Assembly: GCA_933228675.1 (NCBI GenBank) | Contig: OW121744.1 | Location: 58,237,775 to 58,301,774 of the forward strand | DNA length: 64,000 bases | Origin: Stomorhina lunata | Taxonomy: Eukaryota > Arthropoda > Insecta > Diptera > Rhiniidae | Reading direction: 5' to 3' | Shown: positions 48,905 to 60,794 of the stretch, one piece after another | Layout: each line of letters starts with the position of its first letter | Position numbering within the stretch: position 1 is the first letter of the stretch | Notes under the pieces: generated by a model | What the model was told of the DNA's origin: nothing | The model's input: the letters and a program-made list of their open reading frames with translations, nothing else | Databases searched by the model: none | Position numbers and translations under genes: made by a program

Positions 48905-49164
48905 ATATCGAGAGCCTATATTCAATTCCGTCTATGAACCAATATTTTTTAAAACACTTTTTGTTGGGAAACTGCTTTTTTAAAAAAATAGATATGTTTT
49001 AATAAAAATCAGAGGGAAGAGATCTAAATAGAAACTTATTAACTTAAATATATTGTAGAAGAAATATTGGCTTCTACTAAAGTAATTTGAATATTAAAAA
49101 GTTTTTACTTCTCATTCAAAATATTTTATTCGGTTCATAGGCGGTATTGAATGTAGGCTCATTA
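48905..49164. mobile_element. MITE with about 33-bp inverted ends, copy 2
   Basis: GAGAGCCTATATTCAATTCC at the left, GGTATTGAATGTAGGCTC at the right; body matches 9465-9728. Confidence 0.75.
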
Positions 49165-50514
49165 TATATTCTACGAACATAAATATTCCTTTAACAACTA
49201 TTAGGTTTAGATGTATGTGCAAAATAAATTTTAAAAAATTATTTTCTTTGTAAATCCTACAAAGATAATCCTCATTGACATACAACAATTTAATACAAAA
49301 AGTCACTAAAGATCCATCGTGTTTTGTAAAAAAATGTTATCTTGATTCTGGTCTATTGGCGATATCTCTATTGTAATGAGTTATATTGTAGTAATTTTAT
49401 ATATTATATTTTAATATATGTATGATTAATGGTTGCACAATGTTCGAATGTCAGAAAACAAATTCATGCTGGAGGAAATACTGACATGAAATTATATATC
49501 AGTACCTGGTTGCCCGAGCCTTGCTCGGGGCTTTATGATAAGCATTTTTAGGCAAATTTTAAAGTTTTTATATATTTTATACAGTTACAGTTTAACTCAT
49601 TTTGAATAATTTTGGAAATTGGTCATACCAACAGAAACCTCCGTCGACTCATACGCAACAACTTTGTTAAAGATTATAGTCAGTTTACGATTTAATTCAT
49701 TTTGAGTAGTTTTCAGTGGTGCCACCTGAGGTTGTTCATACCAACTAAGAAACTTTCGTCTGCTTATGCGTAACAACTTTGCTTATGATTATAACATGAT
49801 CAAATGCACAGTTTACGATTTAATTCACTTTGAGTAATTTTCTGTGGCGCCACCTGTCGAACTTTGCACATTCCAATTCATAAACCTTCGTCGGCTTATC
49901 CGCAACAACTTTGCTAAAGATTGTTGCATGACTAAATGTACAGCTTACGATTTAATTGACTTTGAGTAAGTATAGCGCCACCTGTTCAAAAATTATTCAT
50001 ACCAACTAAAAAGCCTTCGCCGGCCCATGCGCTACAACTTTGCTAAAGATCATAGCATGATCAAATGTGCAGTTTACGATTTTATTAATTTTTAGTAATT
50101 TTCAATGGAGCCATCTGTCGGAAATTAGTCTTATCATCTTAAAAACCTTCGCCGGCTTATCCGCAACATCTTCGCTAAAGAGCATAACATGATCAAATTA
50201 ACAGTTTACTATTCTATAAAGAACATACATACAGGCAAACATTAATTTGTTTAGAAGGTATAATATTATTAATTTTTTTACCTAATTTCAAAAAGTTCCA
50301 TATGTATATTTAGTACTTCTTTGGTACCAATTGAATTCGGTACATTTTATTAAAACGCAGTTAACATAATGTTCCTATTCATATTACTTTTTGAGATGTT
50401 AAGTTACCATTTTATCCCTTTTTTACCCATTTTGACCCCAAAATCAAAAAAGTACCAAATACGTGTTTACTGTTTCTTTCACATTTATTGATTGCAGTAC
50501 AATGTTTCTTTCTA

Positions 50515-51807
50515 TCGGGTGTTTTTTATTGAGGTATAGAACTTTAAGTTGGCATCACTTTTTTAACTGGCGGCCATTTTGTCAGCTGTCAAGTGATTAA
50601 TATTTAGTTTGGTTTGCCATTTCATCATGAACAGGTTGACAAAAGAACAACGCTTGCAAATCGTGCAAATTTATTTCGAAAATAATGGTTCAGTTCGCGA
50701 AGTTTACCGCAAGCTCCGTCCATTTTATGGTCGACACAGTCGTCCATCAGAGCAATTAATTCGGTTAACCATGGATCGTTTTCGCACTACGTTTACTCTA
50801 TGTGATAATACGCATCCGCAGCGACGTCGAACAGTGCGCACCGAAGAAACAATTGCCGCTGTAGAGCAAAGTGTTGAAGAGGACCCGAATGAATCGATTC
50901 GCCACCGTGCACAACAATTGGAGCTTTGTCCATCAACTTTATGGAAGATTTTGCGCAAAGATCTTGGCTTGCGATCTTACAAGATCCAGCTTGTGCAAGA
51001 ATTAAAGCCGCGAGACCATGCAATGCGCCGTGATTTTGGTGTATGGGCCGAAAATGAGATTGATCTCGATGCTGATTTTCATCGCAAAATTTTGTTCAGT
51101 GATGAGGCTCATTTTTGGTTGAATGGCTACGTCAACAAGCAAAATTGCCGCATTTGTAGTGAAGAGAATCCACATGAGACCCTTGAGACGCCATTGCATC
51201 CACAAAAACTGACTGTTTGGTGTGCTCTATGGGCTGGTGGAGTCATTGGGCCATACTTCTTCCGAAATAATGCTGGAGAGTCAGTTACCAAAAATGAGAC
51301 CGGTATAGAGCCATGATAACCGACTATTTTGTTCCCCAATTGGATGGCATGAATGTAGATGAGTTGTGGTTCCAACAAGACGGCGCTACATGCCACACAG
51401 CGCACGTCACAATTGATTTATGGAAGGAAACATTCGATGAACGCATAATTTCGCGGAATGGACCTGTCAATTGGCCACCAAGATCATGCGATTTGACACC
51501 ACTGGATTATTTTCTTTGGGGATATGTGAAGTCGCTCGTCTACGCCAACAAACCAGAAACGTTAGGGGACTTGGAAGCCAACATTCGTGGCGTTATTGCC
51601 AACATACGGCCCCATATGCTCGAAAAAGTAGTTGAAAATTGGACCTGTAGAATTGGCTTTATTCGAACCGCCACATGCCCGAAATCATATTTAAACATTA
51701 ATGGCATAAAATTATCCTTCCAATAAAGCCAAATTGATGGACATTAAAACGATTTTCTTGTGTTTTATTTCAATTCGAAGTTATATACCTCTAAAAAAAA
51801 CACCCAT
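50515..51807 (+). mobile_element. DD41D transposon, copy 2, with TA duplication and a visible empty site
   Basis: It starts TCGGGTGTTTTTTATTGAGG and ends with the inverted CACCCAT; TA at 50513-50514 and 51808-51809. The Helitron copy 1, read in reverse near 43600, has TTTCTTTCTATATTCTTTAG uninterrupted, i.e. the empty site. Confidence 0.92.
50627..51724 (+). pseudogene. Transposase of DD41D element, copy 2 (frameshifted)
   Basis: Start MNRLTKEQRLQIV at 50627. All three catalytic residues are present: Asp of ILFSDEAHF, Asp of WFQQDGATCH, Asp of LTPLDYFLW. A one-base deletion near 51293 (ATGGAGACC to ATGAGACC) breaks the frame after GESVT, and about 10 bases are missing near 51670 (the SRGG stretch of copy 1), changing the C-terminus. 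The two open parts are 50609-51316 and 51313-51726. Over 95 percent alike copy 1 by eye. Confidence 0.9.
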
Positions 51808-52118
51808 TATATTCTTTAATTTAAAATATAAGAGTGGGTTTAAAAAGTACCAAAACAACTATTTTCACCCTTTTTTTACCCCCTATCGGACATAGTTTCA
51901 AAAAAGTACCAAACACCTGTCCGCTTATTTTCATAGCTGCTTAAAACGTAATTTAAATTTCGTTTCTATGCCTAATACTTAAGGAGATATAGCGTTTTCG
52001 ATTTTTTCCCTTTTTATCCGTGTTCACACTCTTAGAGCAAAGGTTGCAAAAGTCCCTTCTTCTTCGACCTATACATCAAAAAAGATAAAAGATACCCACT
52101 GTCCAAATTTTATAAAAT

Positions 52119-52280
52119 TTTTTTTAACAGACAGACGGACAGACAGACAGACGGACATTGCTTAATCGATTCGCCTCCGATTCTGAGTCGATCGGTATAA
52201 ATTTTTTCTGCGACAAATAATGAAAAAATTACAAACTGAATGACAAACTTATAATACCCTTTCACCTATTGGTGAAGGGT
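52119..52280 (-). mobile_element. 5' end of a DINE-like element (20.1-kb type)
   Basis: On the minus strand: ATACCCTTCACCAATAGGTG, TATAAGTTTGTCATTCAG-type head, GATCGACTCAGAATCGGAGG and a GTCC/GTCT tract ending where the Helitron starts. Confidence 0.8.
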
Positions 52281-55200
52281 ATAAAAATGGTATCGGAAAT
52301 AGTCCTTGAATGCAATTATGAATAGAAGTTTTATACCAGAAGACACTTCGTAAGTTTTTGCTGGGTTGTATATAGTAGGCAGTTTGTGTGTCAAGGAGAA
52401 ATATTTCTACAAAGCTACATACCTACATATACGAATATATGTATGTTTTGTTACTTTTCTGGTCCTGTCTCTTGTGGTTAAATAAAAAAATTTAAATCAT
52501 TTCCTGCCCCAGCATAGTTTAGGGCTCATATGAGAACTGTGAAATAATGGAAGGTTATCACACTTACAAATTTACTTACATACAAATGAAAGCACAAACA
52601 TTTGGATGGTTGGAAGGAATGTATGAAGGCAACTGAAAACGAAGTATGAGAGCAGGAAATTGTAAAAATATTTACTTGGACAGTGTAACAAATTTTCATT
52701 AGGGCATAAAATTGTTGCTACATATTCATACTCCTTGACCATACCATTTATTACTCTACATTTGGGGCACAATATCCTAGAGGAGTTGAAGTTTTTTTGT
52801 ACAAATGAGCGTGTGAGTATTATATTAACCAACGATTCCGAAATCTGGGACTAACTCCAAAACTAGCTTATTGTTTAAGTGTCACAATCCACTTTCGGTT
52901 TTCCAAAAAGTACTATAACTAAAAGTTCCTTCTAGCCATATCAAAGCATAATCTCATGTGTTTTAGTTTGGAAGACGTTCCTTCTAGTTGTAACTACCGG
53001 GCAGCTTCTTTTTGTTTTTGTTTTTGCTTGAGTATAGGTGCAAGTAGCATGTGATCAAAAAAATATGTTGGTGCAAGTAGAAAATATTCGAAGCAATACT
53101 TTTATTATAAACAAGGTGCGAAAAACCACTTCCTTCCGCGTGGCCTGTGGCATGTGCTCTTAAACATTCATGTAAAATTCTCATTTTGCCGGTTTGTTTT
53201 CGGTTATTTTATGACGATGGTGAAAGTTTTAAGATGTTACAAATGGGAAAATACACGTTGAATATTGTAATGGTGAAGTACATCCGCAAATATTTTCGAA
53301 AATGTTCACATTGATCATTATATCAAATTACACGACAGCTTGAATAAATAGTAAGCGATTTACTAAATCTGATCTTCTTAAGATTTTTATCACTTTTGTA
53401 CAATGTACATACACTAGTCGGCATAAATATTTTGACATGCCAGTTGTTTTTCTTCTTTTTTATTTCCGGTCGTATATAATTAAAAAATGAATTAAAAATA
53501 TTGAAGTTTTGCTGGGACACAGAAAAATTCTTCAATGTTTGTTTACCGAAATAAGCTGGAAAAATTAATTTGTTTTTTCAAAATTTTTAATTTTTTCAAA
53601 CATTTTCAAAAATATTAGGCTGTAGAGATGCGTGTAAACTTTTTGAATGATTTTCGACATGCACCCTACAACCAGCAGTGGTCGAAAATATGCAATTTTC
53701 GGACAAAACTTGAGTTTTTTGTTTGATTATGGATTAAATTATATTAAGGGTAATGTTCGTAATCTGATAGGGCCCGGTCATAAACGGCACATTTTTCTAA
53801 GAAAAAAAACTCAAATTTTCGAGTTTGTATCTGTATTCAAAAATGTTAATTAAGATTTCAGAACCTGTTCTGAAATTTATATTTTTGAATTTCTAAGTTA
53901 TTGGTCTATACTGTGTCCAAAACTGGTCATAATACCTTGTTTAACCTTAATCTGTGTACCAGTATAAGGTTAAACACTTCCTTTTTACAACTTCTATTTT
54001 TAAAACACTTATTTATCAAAAGAATTTTATTTACTTTTAATTTCATAAAACCAACAAATCTATTTGAATTTAATTACAAAAGAATTTGAAATATTTATTT
54101 TGCATTGTCAAATGAAAAAGTTGAATTGAATTGAAACTATTAATAAACATTTTAATTCCTTTGTTAATAAAATTCTGATGATTTTTTAGCATCACTTCTC
54201 TTTTATATCCTTTATTTTTTATAAAAAAAGTTTTTGTCAGTGTTTTGAGATTTTTCTTCTTTAAAGGATATTGTGTATTCTCCTGGTGGATATTGTCCCT
54301 GCTTAAGGTGACCAAAAATAGATATAAATGTATGTGTGTGTGTGTGTTTGGTATATTTTAAACGAATATTTGTATATGAAATAAAATTATAGCCTGAGGC
54401 TCACGTAATGCTAAAAGTCAACTATTTACAATAAAAAAGTTTTTCTTTTATTTCGCTTCCTTTTTTTATTTTTATTACGAGGTTTTATTTTATTTTTAAT
54501 TTTTTCATTTTCGCTGTTTTACTTGTGAATTAAGAGCAACCGCAAATATTCATTTGTCAGATGTAAAGTTCAACGGCGTTCCAGGTTGGCTTAAAAACAG
54601 CCAAGACCAAGAGTTCAGAAAATTTCATTAGAGTGGGAAATTCGGAGGATAGGCAGGTTAGCATGTCCTGCGAAATTAACATATACGAAAAGTCAGGAAT
54701 GATGTTGGTGATGTTGATTATGATGGGTTTTCGAAATGATACAACATATTTTAATACAATGTATTTATAGATGACCAGAGAGATGGTAGGGAAAACGGTC
54801 TGATCAAGAATATAATACTGGACAAATACTTAATGCCAAGTATTTAATACGTTCGCACATAAAATCACACGTAAATACATATATAACTAACAAGGCATGT
54901 TCTTGCTTGTAGAACACACATACGAGTACATATTTATTTTATAATAAAAAATGCCAACCAAGTTTATAAAACAAGTTGACTAAATTAAAAATAAAAGTTT
55001 ATTAAAATACCAAAAAAGTTAAAAAAACACGTAAAATTGTGTACAAAAATATAAATAAAAAACCAAAAAATTTACAAAAACCCATGAATGAATGAATGGC
55101 CCATACTCGAAGTAAAGCAACATTCCAAACATTGGTTAAGTGGAAGTCAACCTGTACGAAGGGTATGTCAAATATGTACAAATAATATTTGGTTGGATGG

Positions 55201-55331
55201 TTGTTGGTTAACTAGTTGGATGTTTTGTTTTGTTTGGTTGTAAATGCCATGAAATGCTTTCCCAGCAAAAAGTTTGTTTAGTTTAAACAGATACTCGGAC
55301 CATCCGATTTCTCTATTGTGCTTCAATTACC
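52281..55331. other. Unassigned AT-rich sequence
   Basis: No exon or element recognised. A short TG run at 54331-54348. The short open frames here (for example 53647-53853, 54070-54315) show no domain. Confidence 0.5.
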
Positions 55332-55485
55332 CAAAATATTACCCAAAGACTCTATAATATAAAGATATTGCATTTCCATACATTGATTTGCCGTATGGTC
55401 GTTTTGAAAAGTCCCATAAAAAAGAGAGTATACCGCATTTACTCTAATTCGGAAACAACTAATGGAGACGATTATCCAATGATAG
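55332..55485. repeat. Dispersed repeat, inverted partner of 30036-30175
   Basis: CCGTATGGTCGTTTTGAAAA, GAGAGTATACCGC and CAACTAATGGAGACGATTAT blocks match the other copy in reverse complement. Confidence 0.6.
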
Positions 55486-55789
55486 AAAGCTATTGTGCGT
55501 TTTTGTGCTTTTCATTATTCTTTATCTCACATTTGACAGAAAAAAATGTATGTAGTGCAATAAATTTATATTATATGTATTGTCTTTGTATTACCTTTAA
55601 GACTCATATGGACTTAAAAAAAAATAATAAGAAAACCCGGATTATAAAAAAACAAGTAATAGTGTTATATTCGTCTGTGACGTATTTTTATCAAATTATG
55701 TTTATTTTGGAAACATGCCTTACATATCTATGAAGGTTCAGCTAATTCAAAATGTGAACCAAATTCGAAAAAAATTCGTCTCAAACCGT

Positions 55790-56290
55790 GCATATACATA
55801 TTTTGTTCCTAATAAATCTACCTATATCTCAATGTAGTGGTCATAGCTGTTATAGTTTATAATTTAATAGCTTTTACTGGCGTTTGTGGCATTTTAGTGG
55901 TTTCCGGGAGTGGTTTTTATATGAAATCCATGGTCAGATATGGACCGAGTTTAGTGGCCATAGCTACTGCAGTTTATCATTTATTGGTATTTAAGTGTGT
56001 TTAAGGTGGAATTTAGGCTGTTTCCGTATTTCTTTTGGTATGGGAGCTATGGTTAAATGTGAGCAGATTTCGATGAAATTTTTCATGCTGCGTAATGATC
56101 ATGCAAAACTTCGCTATACCAAGTTTTATTATCATACCTATTATAATTAGCGAATAAGCGATTGGCCTAGGCGAGGAGCTATGGTTAAATGTGAACCGAT
56201 TTCGCCAAATTTCAATACCAAAATTTTCTAAGCAATGAAGAATGTTTTTTGAAAAATTTCAGTGACCTTTTGTATAGGCCAACAACAGAC
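55790..56290 (-). mobile_element. Fragment of the 30.7-kb-type DINE element
   Basis: In reverse it shows the repeated CATTTAACCATAGCTCC and CCACTAAA blocks of 30672-32475, with the GTCT tract reduced to ACAGACAGAAC at 56285. No 3' hairpin. Confidence 0.65.
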
Positions 56291-56564
56291 AGAACTATTT
56301 CTTTGGACAACCTTTTCTACTGGGACTATTTTAGTGTACTTTGACATTCTTCATGTATTTGACAACCACTTGTAGCCCGACTTCTATCAGAGGCTTATAG
56401 ATGAGCGCAAAGACTTCTGGAGGATGTTTGTTCCACATATGGACATTATAGTTTAAAAAAAGTATTTTCTCCAGTGGCCAATCAAAATCAAACTATTTTA
56501 GTATAATCTTATATTCCGATTATTGTATTGAACTCAGAATTCACTTTCATACTTCAATTACATA

Positions 56565-57136
56565 GGAGCTGACACAAATGCACACCACGTCATTTGGGGA
56601 TGCTCTGATACAAACACAAGAGGTGAGTCAATTTTTGATTTTATTCTTTGTAATAACTTAGAGATAGTCAAGTCCGGGTCAGAACCCACTTTTGTTGTTG
56701 CTAACAGACAGGAGGTCCTTGACATCACGATAGTTAGCAGCATGCACTCAGCTCTGATCAAGAACTGGAGGGTATCAAACGACTGCTTCTTTTCTGATCA
56801 CCGCTATATTGAATTTGAAATCACTCTACAACAGGAAACATTCACTCCCTACCGAAATAGGAGGAAGACAAACTGGGTTATCCACAGGGGCACCCTGGAA
56901 CGTCTCCTTCCCTCCTTACCGAGCATCAACACTAGCAATGATATTGATCATGCGGTTAACGTAATAACCGACGTCCTGAATCAAGCCACAAATCAGGCAT
57001 GTAAACTCACCATCAGGAGAGGTAAAAAGAAACCTCCCTGGTGGTCCGCCGACATTGTAACACTCAGAAAAGAATGTCGCCGACTTTTTAACGAGGCCAA
57101 AAGGACCGCAAATTGGTACCCCTACAAAGCGCGTTA
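56565..57136 (+). pseudogene. LINE endonuclease C-terminal half and linker
   Basis: GADTNAHHVIWGCSDTNTRG, then NRQEVLDITIVSS and FFSDHRYIEFEI, the conserved D-x-N, LD and SDH motifs of APE-type endonuclease. A frameshift near 57115-57135 separates it from the RT frame. Confidence 0.8.
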
Positions 57137-57141
57137 ACAAA

Positions 57142-59058
57142 TTTAAAAATCTAGTCAGGAAAGCGAAGAGACAGTCCTGGATGAACTTTTGCAGTGGCAT
57201 CGAAGGTTCTTCCGACACTAGTAGACTCCGCAAAATCCTGACCTCATCGCCTTCGGTAGCTGCCTATATCCAAAGGGACAGCGGCCATTGGACTACGAGC
57301 GGATCTGAAACCCTCGAGGTCCTCTTAGACACCCACTTTCCAGGTTGCAAACCTCTAGGTGCGGACACATCCACTAACCTCAATGTCCTTGAGTCCACCC
57401 CCATCCCTCTTACTAGGGATAGGATCCAATGGGCTCTTGACAGTTTCAAAGCTGCGGGTCCTGATGGTATTATTCCAGCTGATCTTCAATATAATACCGA
57501 TCTCTTAATGCGCTGGCTCCTTCTGTTATATGATGGTTGTCTCAGACTATCTCATATACCAGAGGCATGGACCAGGTGCAACGTTGTCTTTATCCCCAAA
57601 GCAGGTAAAACTTCGCACAAGAAACCGAAGGACTTCAGGCCCATTAGTCTTAGCTCCTTCCTTCTTAAAACTTTGGAACGCATCATTGAGGAGCACATTC
57701 GTGCTTCATTATATCCAAGGCTTCTGCTCAACTCACAGATTGCCTACAATAAAGGCAAATCAGTTGAGACTGCACTCCACTCACTAGTTAGTCATATTGA
57801 AAAATCTCTTGAGTTCGGCGAATTCACACTTGTCGCCTTCCTAGACATAGAGGGCGCTTTTAATATCATACGACCTGAGTCGATTTTATCGGCAATGGAA
57901 GACTTAAGGGTTGACAAATCTATTATATCGTTTGTAGATAAGCTTCTCACCTATAGAGTCATCTGCTCAACCATGGGCACGGCTACAATCTATAAAGTAG
58001 CTTGTCGCGGTACTCCACAAGGGGGTGTACTATCACCTCTTCTATGGAAACTTGCCATTAATAAACTACTCACTGAATTAGATTCTCTGAGATTTAACAC
58101 CATCGCATACACGGACGATGTTGCTATAGCAGTGCAGGGAAATTTTTTAGCACATTGTCACAACGTCTCGAATCAGCTCTTGACATACTTTATCGATGGA
58201 GCGTCTCCAATGGCCTTGGAGTCAATCCAACTAAAACGGAACTTGTACAAAATACCCAGTTTTACCCTTCCTAAATTAAATAAGGTTGAACTTATGCTGA
58301 CTGACCATGCCAAATATCTGGGGGTCATTCTGGACTCTAAACTGTCCTGGAGCCTGAACACCCAATCTAAAGCGTCTATTGCACTCTATTCATGCAGAGG
58401 GGCCATTGGCAAAACCTGGGGGCTTACTCCCATCAACACTACCTGGCTCTTCGACATGGTAGTTAAGCCTATATTAATGTATGGTGCGCTAGTCTGGTGG
58501 CCAGCACTCACCAAGGCTAACCATAGGGACTATTTTAACAAAATTCAACCGGACGGCTGTCTGGAGGTTTACACTGATGGATCGAAGTCAAAGTTAGGCG
58601 TATGGGGGGGCTTCTTCATCCCACTTCTAGGGAAGGAAATTTGCTTTAGGCTCCCTGATCAATGTAGTGTCTTACAATCCGAGATATCGGCCATTCTCAA
58701 AGCAGTCAAATGGTTGAGATACCACAGAGTATACGACAGGGATATTCGTTTCTTTATCGACAGTCAGGCTGCAATAAAATCCCTACTTAATGTCAATACG
58801 ACATCTGTTCTTACCCGCGAATGCCGGGCATCTCTTAACGAGATGGCGAGACATTGCAAGATCAAACTTTTCTGGGTACCCAGGCACAACAACATACCTG
58901 GTAACTCCACCGCGGACAAACTTGCTAAATCCAGTGCTCTCCTGCGTCAGGACAACATCAACCAATTTACGGGCTTACCGCTATCCGCCTGCAAATCAAT
59001 AATTAGGCAATTACTTTTTGCGTCAGTGCAGAGCGAGTGGTCATCGGAAATCACTTGA
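57142..59058 (+). pseudogene. LINE reverse transcriptase and RNase H (open frame with a hidden out-of-frame stretch)
   Basis: RT motifs in order: AAGPDGIIPADL, FIPKAGKTSHKKPKDFRPIS, FLDIEGAFN, GTPQGGVLSPLLW, AYTDDVAIAV (YTDD at 58108-58119), KYLGVILDSKLSW. RNase H follows: YTDGSKSKLGVWGGFF, QSEISAILKAV, FIDSQAAIKSL, NIPGNSTADKLAK. The frame is open for over 600 codons, yet between about 58155 and 58245 the conserved RT motif GLGVNPTKTELV is found in another frame, so two offsetting indels lie there. Truncated by a TGA at 59056. Confidence 0.85.
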
Positions 59059-59075
59059 TCCATATCTAGGCAATC

Positions 59076-59402
59076 ATGGCCCACCTACAACACTCAACGT
59101 TCAATATCTTGGTAACTTTACCCCGTCGCAGACTCCGCAACCTTATTTCAACCCTAACAGGTCATTGCGTTTTTGGCATACATGCCAGAAGACTTAATCT
59201 TCAATTTTATGACTACTGTCGTAGTTGTCATAATATAGAAGAGGAGGAGACAGTGACTCATCTTCTATGTCACTGCCCCGCCCTCTCGACTTCAAGGGCT
59301 CACAATCTGGGGGCACCCTCTCTGCATGATTTATCAGATCTAGCGAGTATTAACATTCGTAACATCGACTCATTTATCAGGGCTACAGGATGGCTTGATT
59401 AG
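59076..59402 (+). pseudogene. LINE C-terminal Cys/His domain
   Basis: After a frameshift near 59120 it reads TGHCVFGIHARRLNLQFYDY, then CRSCHNIEEEETVTHLLCHC, a CxxC...HxxxC metal-binding-like motif, and ends SFIRATGWLD, the usual C-terminus of this LINE group. Confidence 0.82.
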
Positions 59403-59524
59403 ATTCTCATTGATAGCCTGGAGTAATTATTGTTGTTCTTTTCTTCCAGTCTATCCCTTGCAGGTAACACAAAGGGACCGCTTTTTGGAACCCAAGTGAA
59501 GAGTGCTCTAAATAAACCCAATTA

Positions 59525-60792
59525 AAGAGTGCTCTAAATAAAATTTTTAGTTGGATTTTCTTAAATAAAAATCAAACCTTTTAATATAAAAACTCTACAA
59601 AATACGCAAATATAATGACATATTATACAAAATCATTTAGCATTAAAATGTTTACTTAGTACTCGGGTTTTGCAAAATTATCGACTTTTTTGTTGCTTCT
59701 GATACCTTTTTGGAGCATGTGTTCCACCTGCGCTTAAAATCGGACATGTTCTTGGAAATCTTTCCTGTGTTCTTCAATTCCTTTTTTACCAGAGCCCAAT
59801 ACCTTTCCACAGGCCGAAGTTCTGGACAGTTAGGTGGATTTGCCTCTCGTGGTACAAAAATGACATTATTCTTTGAGTACCACTCAAGTGCTTTTTTTCC
59901 ATAATGGCATGATGCCAAATCGGGCCAAAAAAATGTAGTCACTCTGTGCTCTCTTAAAAAGGGTAACAACCGTTTTTGTAGGCACTCCTTTATATAAATT
60001 TCTGTGTTTATTGTGCCAGATGCCACAAATACTTTACTTCTTTTGCCACAACTGCAAATAGCTTGCCACACGAGAAACTTCTTAGGGAATTTTGTTTGTT
60101 TTTTGTGCGAAACTCTTGCCGAACATTGCCCCGTTTATCAGCAACATAAAAATCTTGACCAGGAAGTTGAGAAAAGGCTGCCAGTACGTATGTTTCATCA
60201 TCTATCACACAACAGGTGTATTTTTTTATAAAATCAGACTTCAATTTTTTCGCTCGTTTTTTTGCTTCTAAGTTCTTTATAGCATTGCGATCTGGAACCT
60301 TTTGGACTTTGTATGTCTTCAGTCCAGCATAAGCTTTGACTCTATGTGCAAAATTCGTAGAACATTTCACCGTACGAGCTGCTTTTCTTAATGAAGTGTC
60401 AGGCGCTCTTCGAAAGAGTCGCTCGACTTCTTTTGCCTTACCAATATCTGTAGGACCTTTTTTCCTCCCTGATCCAGGTTTTCTTTCAATGCTCAGGTTT
60501 TCCTTATACCGTCTGATGGCATTAGAAACCGTTCGAGGGTCAACTTTCAAATTTTTAGCTATTTTTTTAAAAGTCCATGACGGATTTTTTTGAAAAGTTT
60601 TAATTATATTTTCACGAACTTTTTTTTCGCAGTCCATTTTGATTGAAATAACTATTGAAAATTAATAATTTCTAAAATAATAGTATCTGACATATCTATA
60701 GAAACTAACTTGATCAAAAAATAAATTATTTCTTGCAATATGGATAAATTTTGTCTAAAATAGTAAATGCATATTTTTTTTAGAACACTCTT
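59525..60792 (-). mobile_element. DD37E transposon, copy 2
   Basis: Ends AAGAGTGCTCTAAATAAAAT and TTTTTTTAGAACACTCTT, TA flanks at 59523-59524 and 60793-60794. 1,268 bp. A lone extra terminus (AAGAGTGCTCTAAATAAA) lies just outside at 59501-59518. Inserted at the 3' end of the LINE. Confidence 0.9.
59652..60637 (-). pseudogene. Transposase of DD37E element, copy 2 (frameshift, C-terminal deletion)
   Basis: Start MDCEKKVRENIIKTFQKN at 60637. The frame breaks in the T run near 60098-60103 (one T fewer than copy 1), then is intact through FFWPDLASCHYGKKALEWYS and LRPVERYWALVKKE, where copy 1 is broken. About 29 bp are missing near 59690, replacing the C-terminus. Catalytic Asp, Asp, Glu all present. 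Confidence 0.85.
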
Positions 60793-60794
60793 TA

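Larger units (their letters stand above)
49503..52118 (-). mobile_element. Helitron-like element, copy 2 (inverted; split by DD41D copy 2)
   Basis: Read in reverse it matches 43290-44757: stem-loop CCCGAGC-CTT-GCTCGGG by AGTACCTGG at 49503-49530, the 130-bp tandem block (49600-50215), GTACCAAATACGTG and TTTCTTTCTA up to 50514, then the transposon 50515-51807, then TATTCTTTAATTTAAAATAT onward. It stops about 50 bp short of the 5' end and joins a DINE fragment. Confidence 0.8.
56558..59508 (+). mobile_element. 5'-truncated LINE with RNase H domain (I/LOA-like group)
   Basis: It begins in the middle of the endonuclease domain and ends with a 3' untranslated part to about 59508 (CACAAAGGGACCGCTTTTTG). 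The order endonuclease - RT - RNase H - Cys/His end fits RNase H-bearing non-LTR clades such as I and LOA. DNA of a better preserved, GC-richer type than its surroundings, so rather young. A 3' fragment of a relative lies at 23281-23575. Confidence 0.85.

Noticed and set aside
55368..55733. 121-codon open frame
   Set aside because: AT-rich, no domain, and its first part is a dispersed repeat also present at 30036-30175.
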